A stretch of 58,584 nucleotides of DNA, from the NCBI GenBank assembly GCA_002069815.1, contig MWCB01000005.1:1-58584 (forward strand), in the 5' to 3' direction. The translations under genes and the position numbers were made by a program. Below the pieces are notes generated by a model, which was not told the DNA's origin, ran no database searches, and saw only the letters and a program-made list of their open reading frames with translations. Source of the DNA: Tenericutes bacterium ADurb.Bin239 (GTDB lineage: Bacteria; Bacillota_I; Bacilli_A; RFN20; CAG-826). This document shows positions 47,827-56,684 of the stretch, one piece after another; the stretch's first letter is position 1; every line of letters starts with the position of its first letter.

Positions 47827-49240
47827 GTTTCACCACGTAACTTTCTTTATCATCATAAGCAATTTCATCCACGGGAATCCCGTAATATTCGGCCATGATG
47901 GCAATCACTTTCGCTGTACAAAACCCGCCTTGACACAAGCCAAAACCCGCTCTTAAACGTTTCTTTACTGCTTTGACACTGTTAACGGGAATGGAACGAC
48001 TTAATAAATCGATAATATCCGCTTTTGTTATTTGTTCACAATTACAAACTAAGGTCGCAAAATTTTTATCATTCTTAACCTTTGCTTGAATTTCTTTCGT
48101 AGTTAAGTTCTTTAAACGTAGTAATGGTCGAATTTTCGGATTAAAATCCTTGCGCGGTTTAAGTGGTAATAAATCTTTCACTAATTCATTCACAACGTGA
48201 ACGGCAATCGCGGGGGCGCTTGCAAGACCAGGACTTTCAATTCCCGCAACATTAATTAAACCACGAACATATTTATCGTGTTCAATGACAAAGTCACCCG
48301 TTGACGGAGTGGCCCGTAATCCACTGAAAGTGCGGATTGTTTTATGAAATGGAATATTTTTTAAGAGCCGATTCGCGTTTTGTCTAATATTCTCAAGTGA
48401 GGCATAATCAGTGCCAACATCAACTTTTGACATAATCTGTTCACTGGTTGGACCAATCAGCGTATTTCCCGCTGTTGTCGGTACCACTAAAATACCTTTA
48501 CTATGAATATTTGGTAGGGGAAATAATACTGTATTTACAAGCGGAATTGGCAATTTATCTAAAACGAAATAACTTCCTTTCCGTGGGGTAATTGTAAAGT
48601 CAGCTTTACTCACCATATTAATAATGTTATCAGCGAAAACACCAGCAGCGTTAATTACGACTTTACCGTAATATGCGCCGTTTGGGGTTATAACTTTAAA
48701 GCCATCATTAAGCTTTTCAATAGCGGTTACTCTTTCGTTTAACTTTAAAGTCATTCCGTTATCGACCGCGTTTTCAATCGCATGGGCGGCGAGTTCAAAA
48801 GGATTAACGATACCCGCCGTGGGCGCAAATAAGCCCCCAACGATATGGTCATGTAAGTTTGGTTCAAGGGCATGAACTTCCGCTTTATTTAAAATTTTCA
48901 CGTCAACTCCATTAATAGCGGCGCGCGCTTTAAGTTCGTCTAAACGGGGAAGTTCATCTTCACTTTGGGCCACAACTAAACTACCAATTCGCTTAAACTC
49001 CACATCTAAATCCGCACAGAGATCTTTAAACATTGGTACCGCTAAGACATTAAACTTCGCTTTTAAAGTCCCAGGTTTAGGGTCATAACCACTATGAACA
49101 ATAGCGCTATTTGCCGCCGTTGTTCCATTGCCCACATCATTATCTTTTTCCAGCATTAAAATATCTAATTCATATTTACTAGCTTCGCGACCAATGAGGG
49201 CACCAATAACACCCGCGCCAATAATAATAATGTCATGCAT
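47819..49240 (-). CDS. GlpA-like FAD-dependent dehydrogenase with BFD-like domain
   Basis: This 473-residue protein has an FAD-binding start (DIIIIGAGVIGALIGREASKYELDILMLEK), a DAO-type catalytic domain, and a C-terminal [2Fe-2S] BFD-like domain (LVCNCEQITKADIIDLL ... GFGLCQGGFC, four Cys). This layout fits the anaerobic glycerol-3-phosphate dehydrogenase (GlpA) and related hydroxyacid oxidoreductases. It is first in a three-gene overlapping module. No glycerol kinase or facilitator gene is adjacent, so the substrate is uncertain. A TATAAT near 49287-49292 may be the -10 box. Confidence 0.85.
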   Translation of the reverse strand: MHDIIIIGAGVIGALIGREASKYELDILMLEKDNDVGNGTTAANSAIVHSGYDPKPGTLKAKFNVLAVPMFKDLCADLDVEFKRIGSLVVAQSEDELPRLDELKARAAINGVDVKILNKAEVHALEPNLHDHIVGGLFAPTAGIVNPFELAAHAIENAVDNGMTLKLNERVTAIEKLNDGFKVITPNGAYYGKVVINAAGVFADNIINMVSKADFTITPRKGSYFVLDKLPIPLVNTVLFPLPNIHSKGILVVPTTAGNTLIGPTSEQIMSKVDVGTDYASLENIRQNANRLLKNIPFHKTIRTFSGLRATPSTGDFVIEHDKYVRGLINVAGIESPGLASAPAIAVHVVNELVKDLLPLKPRKDFNPKIRPLLRLKNLTTKEIQAKVKNDKNFATLVCNCEQITKADIIDLLSRSIPVNSVKAVKKRLRAGFGLCQGGFCTAKVIAIMAEYYGIPVDEIAYDDKESYVVKHG

Positions 49241-49351
49241 AAAATTTACCTAGTTGCCACAATGTGCGCTCTTCTACATAAAGATATGATACACCAATTA
49301 TAAAAATAATTAGGCGCATATCATCTAAAAAGTTAAAATATTTATTAAATA

Positions 49352-49387
49352 ATAAAAAACCTCCTAACAATATGAAGTTAAGAGGTT
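49352..49387 (-). terminator. Rho-independent terminator of pnp
   Basis: On the minus strand AACCTCTTAAC and GTTAGGAGGTT pair over 11 bp (one G-U) with an 8-base loop, then TTTTTATT. It is 24 bases past the pnp stop. Confidence 0.93.
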
Positions 49388-49411
49388 TTGCGTTTGTTTT
49401 GCGCGCGGATA

Positions 49412-51577
49412 TTACTTTTTATCGTTACGACGACCGCCCCCACGGCGTTCAATATAACCTTCTGGTTTTGGTTTAAAAACTTTAACACTGGCCTTAACTT
49501 TACCCTTTTCATCAACGCCAGTAACTTTAACTTTTAAGACTTCGCCAAGTTTATATAACTTCGTAGCGTCATCAACATAAGCCCAGTCTAAATCACTAAC
49601 ATGAACTAAGGCATCAACGTTACCAAAAAGATTAACAAACACACCATAAGGTTCAACACGGGTAACTTTACCTTCGTAAATTTCCCCGACTTTTGCTTCT
49701 TTAACAATCGCTTCAATCGTGGCGATAACGTTATTGATTGTTTCTCGATTCATATGATAGACAACGACTAAACCATTATCATCAATATCGATTTTGGCAT
49801 TGTCATTTTCTTCAATAATTTTATTAATGACTTTACCACCACTTCCGATAACTTCGCGAATTTTATCGACTGGAACATACATTTTCGCCATTTTGGGCGC
49901 ATATTGAGCTACATCTTCCCGTGGGGCACTAATCGCCGTCATTTGATTGGCGCGAATTTCTTCACGCGCTTTTTTCGCTTGCGCTAAACTTTCAGCTAAG
50001 ACTTCTTTACTGATACCACGAACTTTAATGTCCATTTGCAGAGCAGTAATACCTTTACTCGTGCCCGCTACTTTGAAATCCATATCACCAAAGTGGTCTT
50101 CTAACCCTTGAATGTCAGTTAGAATGGTATAAGGATGTTTGCCATCAAGTGGTCCACTTGTAATAAGACCCATCGCAATTCCCGAAACCATATCTTTAAT
50201 TGGCACACCAGCGGCCATCAGGGCCATACTTGAAGCACAAATACTTGCTTGTGAACTTGAGCCATTACTTTCTAAGACTTCACTAACAACCCGGATTGTG
50301 TACGGGAAATCTTCTTCGCTAGGAATAACCGCTAGTAAGGCTCTTTCCCCTAAAGCACCATGACCAATTTCTCGTCGTGCCGGATTACCTAACTTTTTAA
50401 TTTCACCAACACTAAAGGGTGGAAAATTATAATGATGCATAAACCGTCGTGATTCTTCATCGGTTAAGTTATCAATAATTTGTTCATCACTCTTTGGGCC
50501 AAGGGTGACCACGGATAAAACTTGAGTTTGACCGCGGGTAAAAAGGGCACTACCATGGGTGCGCGGGAGTAAATCAACTTGACTATCTAATGGACGAATT
50601 TCATCGACTTTACGGCCATCAGGACGCACTTTTTCATGGGTAATTAGCCGTCTGATTTCTTCGCTAACCATGACTTCATGTAAAGCTTTAACATCACTGA
50701 CCGTGCGCCGCTTATCATTATCACTTTCATAATCTTGGGCCTCATAATCTTCGACCATTTCTGCTTTAACAGCTTCAATTGCGGCACTGCGTTCTAATTT
50801 ATCAAAGACACTGATTGCCTCTTGAAGTTTACCAGTGTATTTTTCTTTAAGGGCTTGGACAAGCTCTTGATCAGGTACAAAAAGCGGAAATTCCCGTTTT
50901 GCCACCCCAATATCTTTTTGAATTTCTGCTTGAAAAGCACAAAGTTCTTTAATCGCTTCATGGCCAAGCATTAACGCTTCAAGCATATCTTCTTCGCTAA
51001 CTTCGTTAGCGCCAGCTTCTACCATGTTAATAGCGTTTTTAGTGCCCGCCACCGTAAGTTGTAAATCACTCTTGGCATTTTCTTCAGTCGTCGGATTAAT
51101 AATAAACGTACCATCAACCCGCCCCACTTGTACGCCAGCGATTGGTCCTTCAAAGGGAATATCACTAATAGTCAGTGATAAACTTGAGCCAAACATGGCG
51201 GTCATTTCTGGCGTGCAATCAAAATCAGCACTTAAAACAGTGTTAATAACTTGAACTTCATTACGGAATCCATCAGCGAATAATGGACGAATTGGACGAT
51301 CAATCAAACGACCAATTAAAGTCGCGTGTTCCGTTTCCCGTCCTTCGCGCCGTAAAAATGAACCAGGAATTTTACCAGCCGCGTATAACTTTTCTTGATA
51401 CGTTACTGAGAGCGGAAAATAATCTAAACTAGTCGGAATATTTCCCGCAACCGCGGTACTTAAAACCGCAGTATCGCCATAGCGCACTAACACGGCACCA
51501 TCGGCTTGTTTGGCGAGTTCGCCAGTTTCCACGACAATTTTACGGCCATGGAACATCATTTCATAAATTTTCTTCAT
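49412..51577 (-). CDS. pnp: Polynucleotide phosphorylase
   Basis: PNPase degrades mRNA 3'-to-5' by phosphorolysis. It contains two RNase PH domains (first near LVRYGDTAVLSTAV, second with RPDGRKVDEIRPLDSQ, GSALFTRGQTQ and FGDMDFKVAGTSKGITALQMDIK), then KH (VPVDKIREVIGSGGKVINKI) and S1 (GEIYEGKVTRVEPYGVFVNL) domains. It has 721 residues. AGAGGA lies three bases before the ATG. A terminator stands between it and rpsO, so pnp depends on read-through or a promoter I cannot see. Confidence 0.98.
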   Translation of the reverse strand: MKKIYEMMFHGRKIVVETGELAKQADGAVLVRYGDTAVLSTAVAGNIPTSLDYFPLSVTYQEKLYAAGKIPGSFLRREGRETEHATLIGRLIDRPIRPLFADGFRNEVQVINTVLSADFDCTPEMTAMFGSSLSLTISDIPFEGPIAGVQVGRVDGTFIINPTTEENAKSDLQLTVAGTKNAINMVEAGANEVSEEDMLEALMLGHEAIKELCAFQAEIQKDIGVAKREFPLFVPDQELVQALKEKYTGKLQEAISVFDKLERSAAIEAVKAEMVEDYEAQDYESDNDKRRTVSDVKALHEVMVSEEIRRLITHEKVRPDGRKVDEIRPLDSQVDLLPRTHGSALFTRGQTQVLSVVTLGPKSDEQIIDNLTDEESRRFMHHYNFPPFSVGEIKKLGNPARREIGHGALGERALLAVIPSEEDFPYTIRVVSEVLESNGSSSQASICASSMALMAAGVPIKDMVSGIAMGLITSGPLDGKHPYTILTDIQGLEDHFGDMDFKVAGTSKGITALQMDIKVRGISKEVLAESLAQAKKAREEIRANQMTAISAPREDVAQYAPKMAKMYVPVDKIREVIGSGGKVINKIIEENDNAKIDIDDNGLVVVYHMNRETINNVIATIEAIVKEAKVGEIYEGKVTRVEPYGVFVNLFGNVDALVHVSDLDWAYVDDATKLYKLGEVLKVKVTGVDEKGKVKASVKVFKPKPEGYIERRGGGRRNDKK

Positions 51578-51603
51578 AAATCCTCTTTTCCAACATTATT
51601 TAA

Positions 51604-51627
51604 TGAAAAAACTGTCTGGGACAGTTT
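51604..51627 (-). terminator. Terminator between rpsO and pnp
   Basis: On the minus strand AAACTGTC-CCA-GACAGTTT (8-bp stem, 3-base loop) runs into TTTTTTC. It begins 11 bases past the rpsO stop and may allow partial read-through into pnp, as known for this gene pair in other bacteria. Confidence 0.85.
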
Positions 51628-51638
51628 ATTCTTTGCGC

Positions 51639-51908
51639 TTATCGACGTAAGCCTAATTTAGCAATTAAGGCTAAGTAGCCTTCACGATTAACGCGATTAT
51701 AATAATCTAGTAAACCGCGGCGTTGACCGACTAATTTAAGTAATCCGCGTTGTGAATGATAGTCATGTTTGTGGACTTTCATATGTTCGGTTAATTCACG
51801 AATTTGTTCGGTTAAAAGCGCAATTTGCACAGGTGTAGATCCTGTATCTTTTTCATTTTCACCAAATTCTTTAACGATTTCAGCGATGCGTTCTTTGGTT
51901 AATGCCAT
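51639..51908 (-). CDS. rpsO: 30S ribosomal protein S15
   Basis: S15 binds the central domain of 16S rRNA early in assembly. The 89-residue protein has [49 protein letters not shown], the complete family core. Its ribosome-binding region is AAGGAAGGGGAAAG. A leader CCCCT (51960-51964) can pair with the AGGGG in this region. rpsO-pnp order is conserved. Confidence 0.98.
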   Translation of the reverse strand: MALTKERIAEIVKEFGENEKDTGSTPVQIALLTEQIRELTEHMKVHKHDYHSQRGLLKLVGQRRGLLDYYNRVNREGYLALIAKLGLRR

Positions 51909-52042
51909 CTTATCTTTCCCCTTCCTTTTTTATCTTAACTCTAGCATCGCTCTAATTCGAGGGGTGAATCATAGCAGCGCTAAAGTCGCTTTATAATGTT
52001 AACATATTATTGACTTTTTTGCCAAGTTAAAAAATAGTAAAA

Positions 52043-53257
52043 CTATTTGTTTAATTCTTCCCTGACCTTAGTGATAAAATTACGAGCGTACACTCGCGCT
52101 GCTTCTACATCTTTTTCACTCGGTTTTAAGCGAACTTTAAAGCCGTCATCGACAGTTTTAAATCGCAGTTCTTTTGCTCTATTTAAATAATTACGAATCG
52201 CTTCCCCGCTCCAGCCAAAACTACCAAACGCACTTGCGTATTTTCCGTGTCCAATCACTGGATTAAGACTATTTAAGACATCATAAATAGGTTTAATTCC
52301 GTCTCCGACAAATGTTGGTGAGGCAACAATTAAAACATCACTTTCTTCAATTTTACCCACGATACGGGCTATCTCTACATTTGGAACTTCAAAGACATGG
52401 ACTAGTGCCCCGCCTTTTAAAAGTTCGTCAACAATTACGTCTTTTAAGCGCCGCGTATAACCATAAGCACTCGCAAATACAACCGTAACTGTTAATTGAT
52501 CACTTTTATGAACAGTTGACCATTTAGTGTACTTATCAAGCGCCCATCTCACTGCTTCTTTCGTATCTAAAATATAGCCATGACTATTTAAAACCATACT
52601 TACATCTAAGCTTTTTAAAGTAGCAACACTTTTAAGCGCATCGCTTTTAAAAGGGGCCATAATTGCATCATAGTATAAAGTTAATTCTTCCTCAATTATG
52701 GCTTTATTAGGTTCTTTACTGAAAAACAATTGTAATGGCGCAATATGCATGCCCAAAAAGTCACAGGTAAACGCTAAGTCGTTAAATGGGTCATGGATTA
52801 TAATCGTATCAGGCCAATGAACATTAGGAACGGGATGGAAAAATAAACTTTGGCGGTCACTAAGTTTTAATTCTTGTTTTGGTTTAACTACATTGGCGTT
52901 AAATGCACCATTATTAATTTCTTTTAAATTTGCCATTGCCATAAAGGAGCCAAAAACTTGGATGTTAGGGTTAAGCGCTAATAAATGGGGAATCGCCCCA
53001 CTATGATCGGGTTCCGTATGTTGAACGACTAAGTATTTGATATCGCTGATATCAACCAAGGACCGAATATTATTTAACCACTGGTCGGTAAATTGTTCCT
53101 TAACACCATCAATAATAGTGATACCACCTTGTTCTTTAATTAAATATGAGTTATAAGTCGTACCATGTTTTGTCTCCATCATAATGTCAAAAACACGTAA
53201 CCCAGGATCACTAACTCCGACTGAATATACATTATTTTTAACATTAAAAACTTTCAT
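52043..53257 (-). CDS. FprA-type A-type flavoprotein (flavodiiron)
   Basis: This protein probably reduces O2 or NO to protect an anaerobe. The N-terminal metallo-beta-lactamase-like domain has the diiron motif HTEPDHSGAIP, and the C-terminal flavodoxin domain begins near residue 255 (VTVVFASAYGYTRRLKDVIVDEL) and contains SPTFVGDG. I start at MKVFNVKNNVYSVG (53257), nine bases behind AAGGAG; the frame extends 13 codons upstream inside ribF. It has 404 residues. It follows ribF by one base, which fits its need for FMN. The iron-sulfur rubredoxin partner is not seen here. Confidence 0.92.
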   Translation of the reverse strand: MKVFNVKNNVYSVGVSDPGLRVFDIMMETKHGTTYNSYLIKEQGGITIIDGVKEQFTDQWLNNIRSLVDISDIKYLVVQHTEPDHSGAIPHLLALNPNIQVFGSFMAMANLKEINNGAFNANVVKPKQELKLSDRQSLFFHPVPNVHWPDTIIIHDPFNDLAFTCDFLGMHIAPLQLFFSKEPNKAIIEEELTLYYDAIMAPFKSDALKSVATLKSLDVSMVLNSHGYILDTKEAVRWALDKYTKWSTVHKSDQLTVTVVFASAYGYTRRLKDVIVDELLKGGALVHVFEVPNVEIARIVGKIEESDVLIVASPTFVGDGIKPIYDVLNSLNPVIGHGKYASAFGSFGWSGEAIRNYLNRAKELRFKTVDDGFKVRLKPSEKDVEAARVYARNFITKVREELNK

Positions 53258-53258
53258 A

Positions 53259-54179
53259 TTAATAGTCTCCTTCTTCAATCTTCTCCATACAAACACTATG
53301 ATCTTTATTTAGTTGAGTTACTAAATCTTTAACATTTTGAAACTTAATTTCGGGGCGTAAGAAATCAATAAACTCAACACAAAGAGCTTCGTGATAAATA
53401 CGATCATTAAAATTAAAAATATTAACTTCCAGTAATGGTACTTTAACTTCATTAACAGTTGGATGAAAACCTAAACTAGCCATTCCAAAATAAACTTTGT
53501 TTTTAATTTTAACACGGACAAAATACACACCATGTTTGGGTAAGAAATAGGTTGGATCTAATGCCATATTAGCGGTTGGAAATCCTAATTTATTGCCTAA
53601 GCCATACCCTTTAGTGACAAGTCCGGTTAATTTATAATAAGTTCCTAATAAAAACTTTGCGGTTTTAGGATCACCATTTAATAAATAATCCTTAATTAAT
53701 GAGGTGCTAACTTTGTCACCGTTATATAAAAGGGGTTCCACCTCTGTCGTCATAAAGTAATCTTTACCAAAAGCCGCTAAATCGGTACTACTCCCTTTCG
53801 CATCTTTCCCAAATCTAAAATCATTCCCCACCATAACTTCAGCGGGGGCTAACGGGATTAAAACGTTATTAACAAATTCACGTGGGGAAAGCTTTAATAA
53901 ATCGTCACCGAGATTTAACAAATAAATTGTTTTAACTCCTAGTTCTTTAAACATATTTACACGGTCTTCTAAACTAGTGAGAACCCCACTTTTTTGATGG
54001 TCTTTCGTCATCTTTTTATTCGTATAGATTAAGAGCACCGCCACGTTTTTTTGTCTCTTTTTGCCTTCTTCAATTAAGAGACGATGGCCAATGTGAACAC
54101 CATCAAAAGTCCCAAGGACGAGCGCACTATTTTTACCTAGGGCTTCAATATTTTGTAAATCGAGATGCTTTGCTATCAT
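53259..54179 (-). CDS. ribF: Bifunctional riboflavin kinase/FAD synthetase
   Basis: RibF makes FMN and FAD. The N-terminal adenylyltransferase domain has LGTFDGVHIGHRLLIEEG and EVMVGNDFRFGKDAKGS; the C-terminal kinase domain has GTYYKLTGLVTKGYGLGNKLGFPTANM. It has 306 residues. It overlaps the truB end by four bases and carries the ribosome-binding site of the flavoprotein gene. Confidence 0.96.
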   Translation of the reverse strand: MIAKHLDLQNIEALGKNSALVLGTFDGVHIGHRLLIEEGKKRQKNVAVLLIYTNKKMTKDHQKSGVLTSLEDRVNMFKELGVKTIYLLNLGDDLLKLSPREFVNNVLIPLAPAEVMVGNDFRFGKDAKGSSTDLAAFGKDYFMTTEVEPLLYNGDKVSTSLIKDYLLNGDPKTAKFLLGTYYKLTGLVTKGYGLGNKLGFPTANMALDPTYFLPKHGVYFVRVKIKNKVYFGMASLGFHPTVNEVKVPLLEVNIFNFNDRIYHEALCVEFIDFLRPEIKFQNVKDLVTQLNKDHSVCMEKIEEGDY

Positions 54180-55036
54180 AAATTAAATCCTCGAACAGGA
54201 ATATAATTATCGCCTTTTTTTCGATATATTGCTTGCAAAATGCCCCTTTCATTGTGAATTTGAATGAATTCAGCATTTCCCCCGAGTTTTAAAGGTCGCC
54301 CATTTTTAACTTTTACGACGTCTTGATCATTAACTCGATAAATTGGGAAGCGATACAAGGCTTTACTTAGTGGCACTAAGTCATCAAGTTTCACTTCACT
54401 AAGTAGCTTAGCGTTATTAACACTATAATCACCTTGCTTGGTACGCACAAGCTTAACAGTTGTGGCATTTGTGCCTAAAACTTTGGCAATATCTTGTCCT
54501 AATGTTCGTATATATGTTCCTTTACTGACAACTGCCTCAATTACTAAAAACGGATGAATATATTCGACAATGCGTAAATTATGCACGGTGACTTCACGTT
54601 CGGGCATTAAAACTTCTTGGCCCGCATGAGCGTACTTATAAGCTCGCTTTCCATCAATACGGATAGCGCTAGTTGGGGGTGGGGTTTGCTTGATTGTTCC
54701 ACTGAACTTTTCGAGAGCCTTAATTAGTGCCGCATTGCAAAATGGTTTAACTTCTTCTTCCAAAATTATTTCGCCATCAGGATCTAACGTTGACGTTAAA
54801 AGTCCCAATTTAAGCGTAGCCACATACGTTTTTTCATCATCTTCAAGGAATGGTAAGACTTTAGTGCCTTCATTAACCGCGAAGATGAGTAACCCCGTGG
54901 CAAAAGGATCAAGCGTACCTAAATGTCCAACTTTTTTAATTCCTAGTTGTCGCGAAAGCATATTACCGACCTTCCGACTCGTGTAACCGGCTTCTTTATT
55001 CACTAATAAAATACCACTATTTTTGGTGCTCATCAT
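54176..55036 (-). CDS. truB: tRNA pseudouridine-55 synthase
   Basis: TruB makes pseudouridine 55 in the T loop of tRNAs. The catalytic Asp lies in KVGHLGTLDPFATGLL. VNKEAGYTSRKVGNML precedes it, and TPPPTSAIRIDGKRAYKYA follows. It has 286 residues. Two ATGs open the frame. No Shine-Dalgarno precedes them, and a TATAAT within a palindrome lies 8 bases upstream. truB-ribF is conserved. Confidence 0.97.
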   Translation of the reverse strand: MMSTKNSGILLVNKEAGYTSRKVGNMLSRQLGIKKVGHLGTLDPFATGLLIFAVNEGTKVLPFLEDDEKTYVATLKLGLLTSTLDPDGEIILEEEVKPFCNAALIKALEKFSGTIKQTPPPTSAIRIDGKRAYKYAHAGQEVLMPEREVTVHNLRIVEYIHPFLVIEAVVSKGTYIRTLGQDIAKVLGTNATTVKLVRTKQGDYSVNNAKLLSEVKLDDLVPLSKALYRFPIYRVNDQDVVKVKNGRPLKLGGNAEFIQIHNERGILQAIYRKKGDNYIPVRGFNL

Positions 55037-55039
55037 ACT

Positions 55040-55057
55040 TTTATATTATAATATAAA
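55040..55057. promoter_or_regulatory. Palindromic shared -10 region of truB and the TtcA-GNAT gene
   Basis: TTTATATTATAATATAAA is a perfect 18-base palindrome centred between two divergent start codons 37 bases apart. It gives a TATAAT on each strand: 8 bases from the truB ATG, and about 20 bases from the plus-strand ATG. Good -35 hexamers are not evident. Confidence 0.6.
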
Positions 55058-55073
55058 CCAGTAGGTTTAGATA

Positions 55074-56270
55074 ATGAAACATTTCCGCGAATTACTTGCC
55101 AAAATTAAAAAAGCCGATGAAATGTTTAATCTCATTCAAAATGATGACAAAATCGTTATCGGCATCAGCGGGGGAAAAGATTCAATCGCTCTTTTTGAAG
55201 CACTCCGAACTTATAAACGCTATAGTAAGAAAAAGTTTACCCTTTATCCTGTCATTTTAGATTTGGGGTTTGTAGGTTTTGATGCTAGCACCTATCTTTC
55301 CTTCTTTAAAGAAAGAGATTATGAATTAATCATTAGTGATGCTCAGGATGTATCTAAAATCTTACATATGCAAAAAGAAAAACAAAATCTACCAAAACTT
55401 CCGTGTTCAATCTGCGCCCGTATGAAAAAAGCGGCTATCAATGAAGTTGCCAAAAAAATAGGGGCGAATAAAGTTGCGTTTGCGCATCATATTGATGACG
55501 CTCTTGAAACACTTTTTATGAATATGATCAGCGGGGGCCGTATCGCTACTTTTAGTCCGCAAATGTATTTAGAAAGAGCCCAAATTACTTTTATTCGTCC
55601 GCTTATTCTCGCCAGTGAAAAGCTTATAACAAGAGTCCAAAAAGATTTAAATTTACCGCTTCTTCCCGCTAATTGTCCAAACGAGAAAAAAACAAGACGT
55701 GAAGATATGAAAATAATGTTAAATTCTATTTATAAAACATATCCTGAAGCGAAAAACAATTTTGAATTAATGCTCTTAAATGATCGTGAATTTAGCTTAT
55801 GGTATCATGAATACGCAACGTTACTAGCGGATGATCATGTTATTGTGAAAGTAACAACGCCGAGTCAATTTAATGATGTCGCCTATATTCGTTATCACGT
55901 ATTTATCGACGAACAAAAAATTAAATATGAAGATGAATATGATCCCCACGAAGGTGATTACACTAGTTTAGTCTTATATGTAAAAGGGGAAAAAGCCGCT
56001 ACTATTCGTTATAAATATGACCCGCAAGTGCGAACTGCATATCTTGGTCGCATCGCCGTCTTAAAAGAGTATCGTGGTCAAAAGTTAGGAATGAGTTTAA
56101 TCACTTATGTGGAACAACTATTGACCGTAAAATATCGGCCCCTTACCTTCCATATCGGTGGTCAAAGTCACTTACAAAAATACTATGAAAACTTAGGCTA
56201 CACCCGCACTGGCGAACCTTATTATGACGCTGATATATTACATTATCATTTCACTAAAAAAGTGAATTAA
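55074..56270 (+). CDS. TtcA-like PP-loop tRNA thiolase domain fused to GNAT acetyltransferase
   Basis: The 398-residue protein has two parts. Residues ~1-245 form a PP-loop ATP pyrophosphatase like TtcA: SGGKDS (32-37), the Cys pair CSIC (111, 114) and a third Cys in PANCPNE (201), the set that holds an iron-sulfur cluster in TtcA-type thiolases. Residues ~250-398 are a GNAT acetyltransferase with YIRYHVFIDEQKI and LGRIAVLKEYRGQKLG. A thiolated tRNA base is the likely product of the first half; the acetyl target is unknown. AGTAGG lies 8 bases before the ATG. It is divergent from truB and convergent with rbfA. Confidence 0.82.
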   Translation: MKHFRELLAKIKKADEMFNLIQNDDKIVIGISGGKDSIALFEALRTYKRYSKKKFTLYPVILDLGFVGFDASTYLSFFKERDYELIISDAQDVSKILHMQKEKQNLPKLPCSICARMKKAAINEVAKKIGANKVAFAHHIDDALETLFMNMISGGRIATFSPQMYLERAQITFIRPLILASEKLITRVQKDLNLPLLPANCPNEKKTRREDMKIMLNSIYKTYPEAKNNFELMLLNDREFSLWYHEYATLLADDHVIVKVTTPSQFNDVAYIRYHVFIDEQKIKYEDEYDPHEGDYTSLVLYVKGEKAATIRYKYDPQVRTAYLGRIAVLKEYRGQKLGMSLITYVEQLLTVKYRPLTFHIGGQSHLQKYYENLGYTRTGEPYYDADILHYHFTKKVN

Positions 56271-56300
56271 TAATAGACGTTCCCTGTCAAAGTAAAAGAA

Positions 56301-56333
56301 ATAGACCCTTATAACCGGGTCTATTTTTATTTA
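56301..56333. terminator. Bidirectional terminator between TtcA-GNAT gene and rbfA
   Basis: AATAGACCC (56301-56309) and GGGTCTATT (56318-56326) form a 9-bp stem with an 8-base loop. T-rich tails follow on both strands (TTTATTT on plus, TCTTTT on minus), so it can end both convergent transcripts. Confidence 0.9.
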
Positions 56334-56345
56334 TTGGTTTGATTT

Positions 56346-56684
56346 CTATTTTTTAGTACGTTTTAATATCTCATCAATTTTCGCGGCTTTTTCAAAGGTG
56401 TCATCATAAATGAAGCGAAGTTCTGGTGTCTTTCGAATATTCATTCGCTTTGATAATTCGTGACGAATATACCCGCTAGCGTTATTTAAGATTTCCATCT
56501 TCGCATTAATATCACCATCACCTAAAAACGTAATATAAACTTTCGCATAACTATAATCACGCGTAAGTTCAACCGCACTGACAGTGGCAAGCCCTAAGGA
56601 AGGGTCGCCTACTTTATAACTAATAATCTCACTTAAATGACGAAGCATTAATGACTCATTACGCGATAAACTGTGTTTAGCCAT
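56346..56684 (-). CDS. rbfA: 30S ribosome-binding factor A
   Basis: RbfA helps 16S rRNA 5'-end maturation. The KH-like fold is visible in LRHLSEIISYKVGDPSLGLATVSAVELTRDYSYAKVYITFLG and KRMNIRKTPELRFIYDDTFEKAAKIDEIL. I start at Met-Ala-Lys-His (56684), six bases behind GGAGG, which lies in the last infB codons; the genes overlap by 8 bases. It has 112 residues. Confidence 0.96.
   Translation of the reverse strand: MAKHSLSRNESLMLRHLSEIISYKVGDPSLGLATVSAVELTRDYSYAKVYITFLGDGDINAKMEILNNASGYIRHELSKRMNIRKTPELRFIYDDTFEKAAKIDEILKRTKK

Noticed and set aside
51909..52042. Promoter of rpsO
   Set aside because: TTGGCA and TATAAA-like boxes exist but no pair has acceptable spacing.
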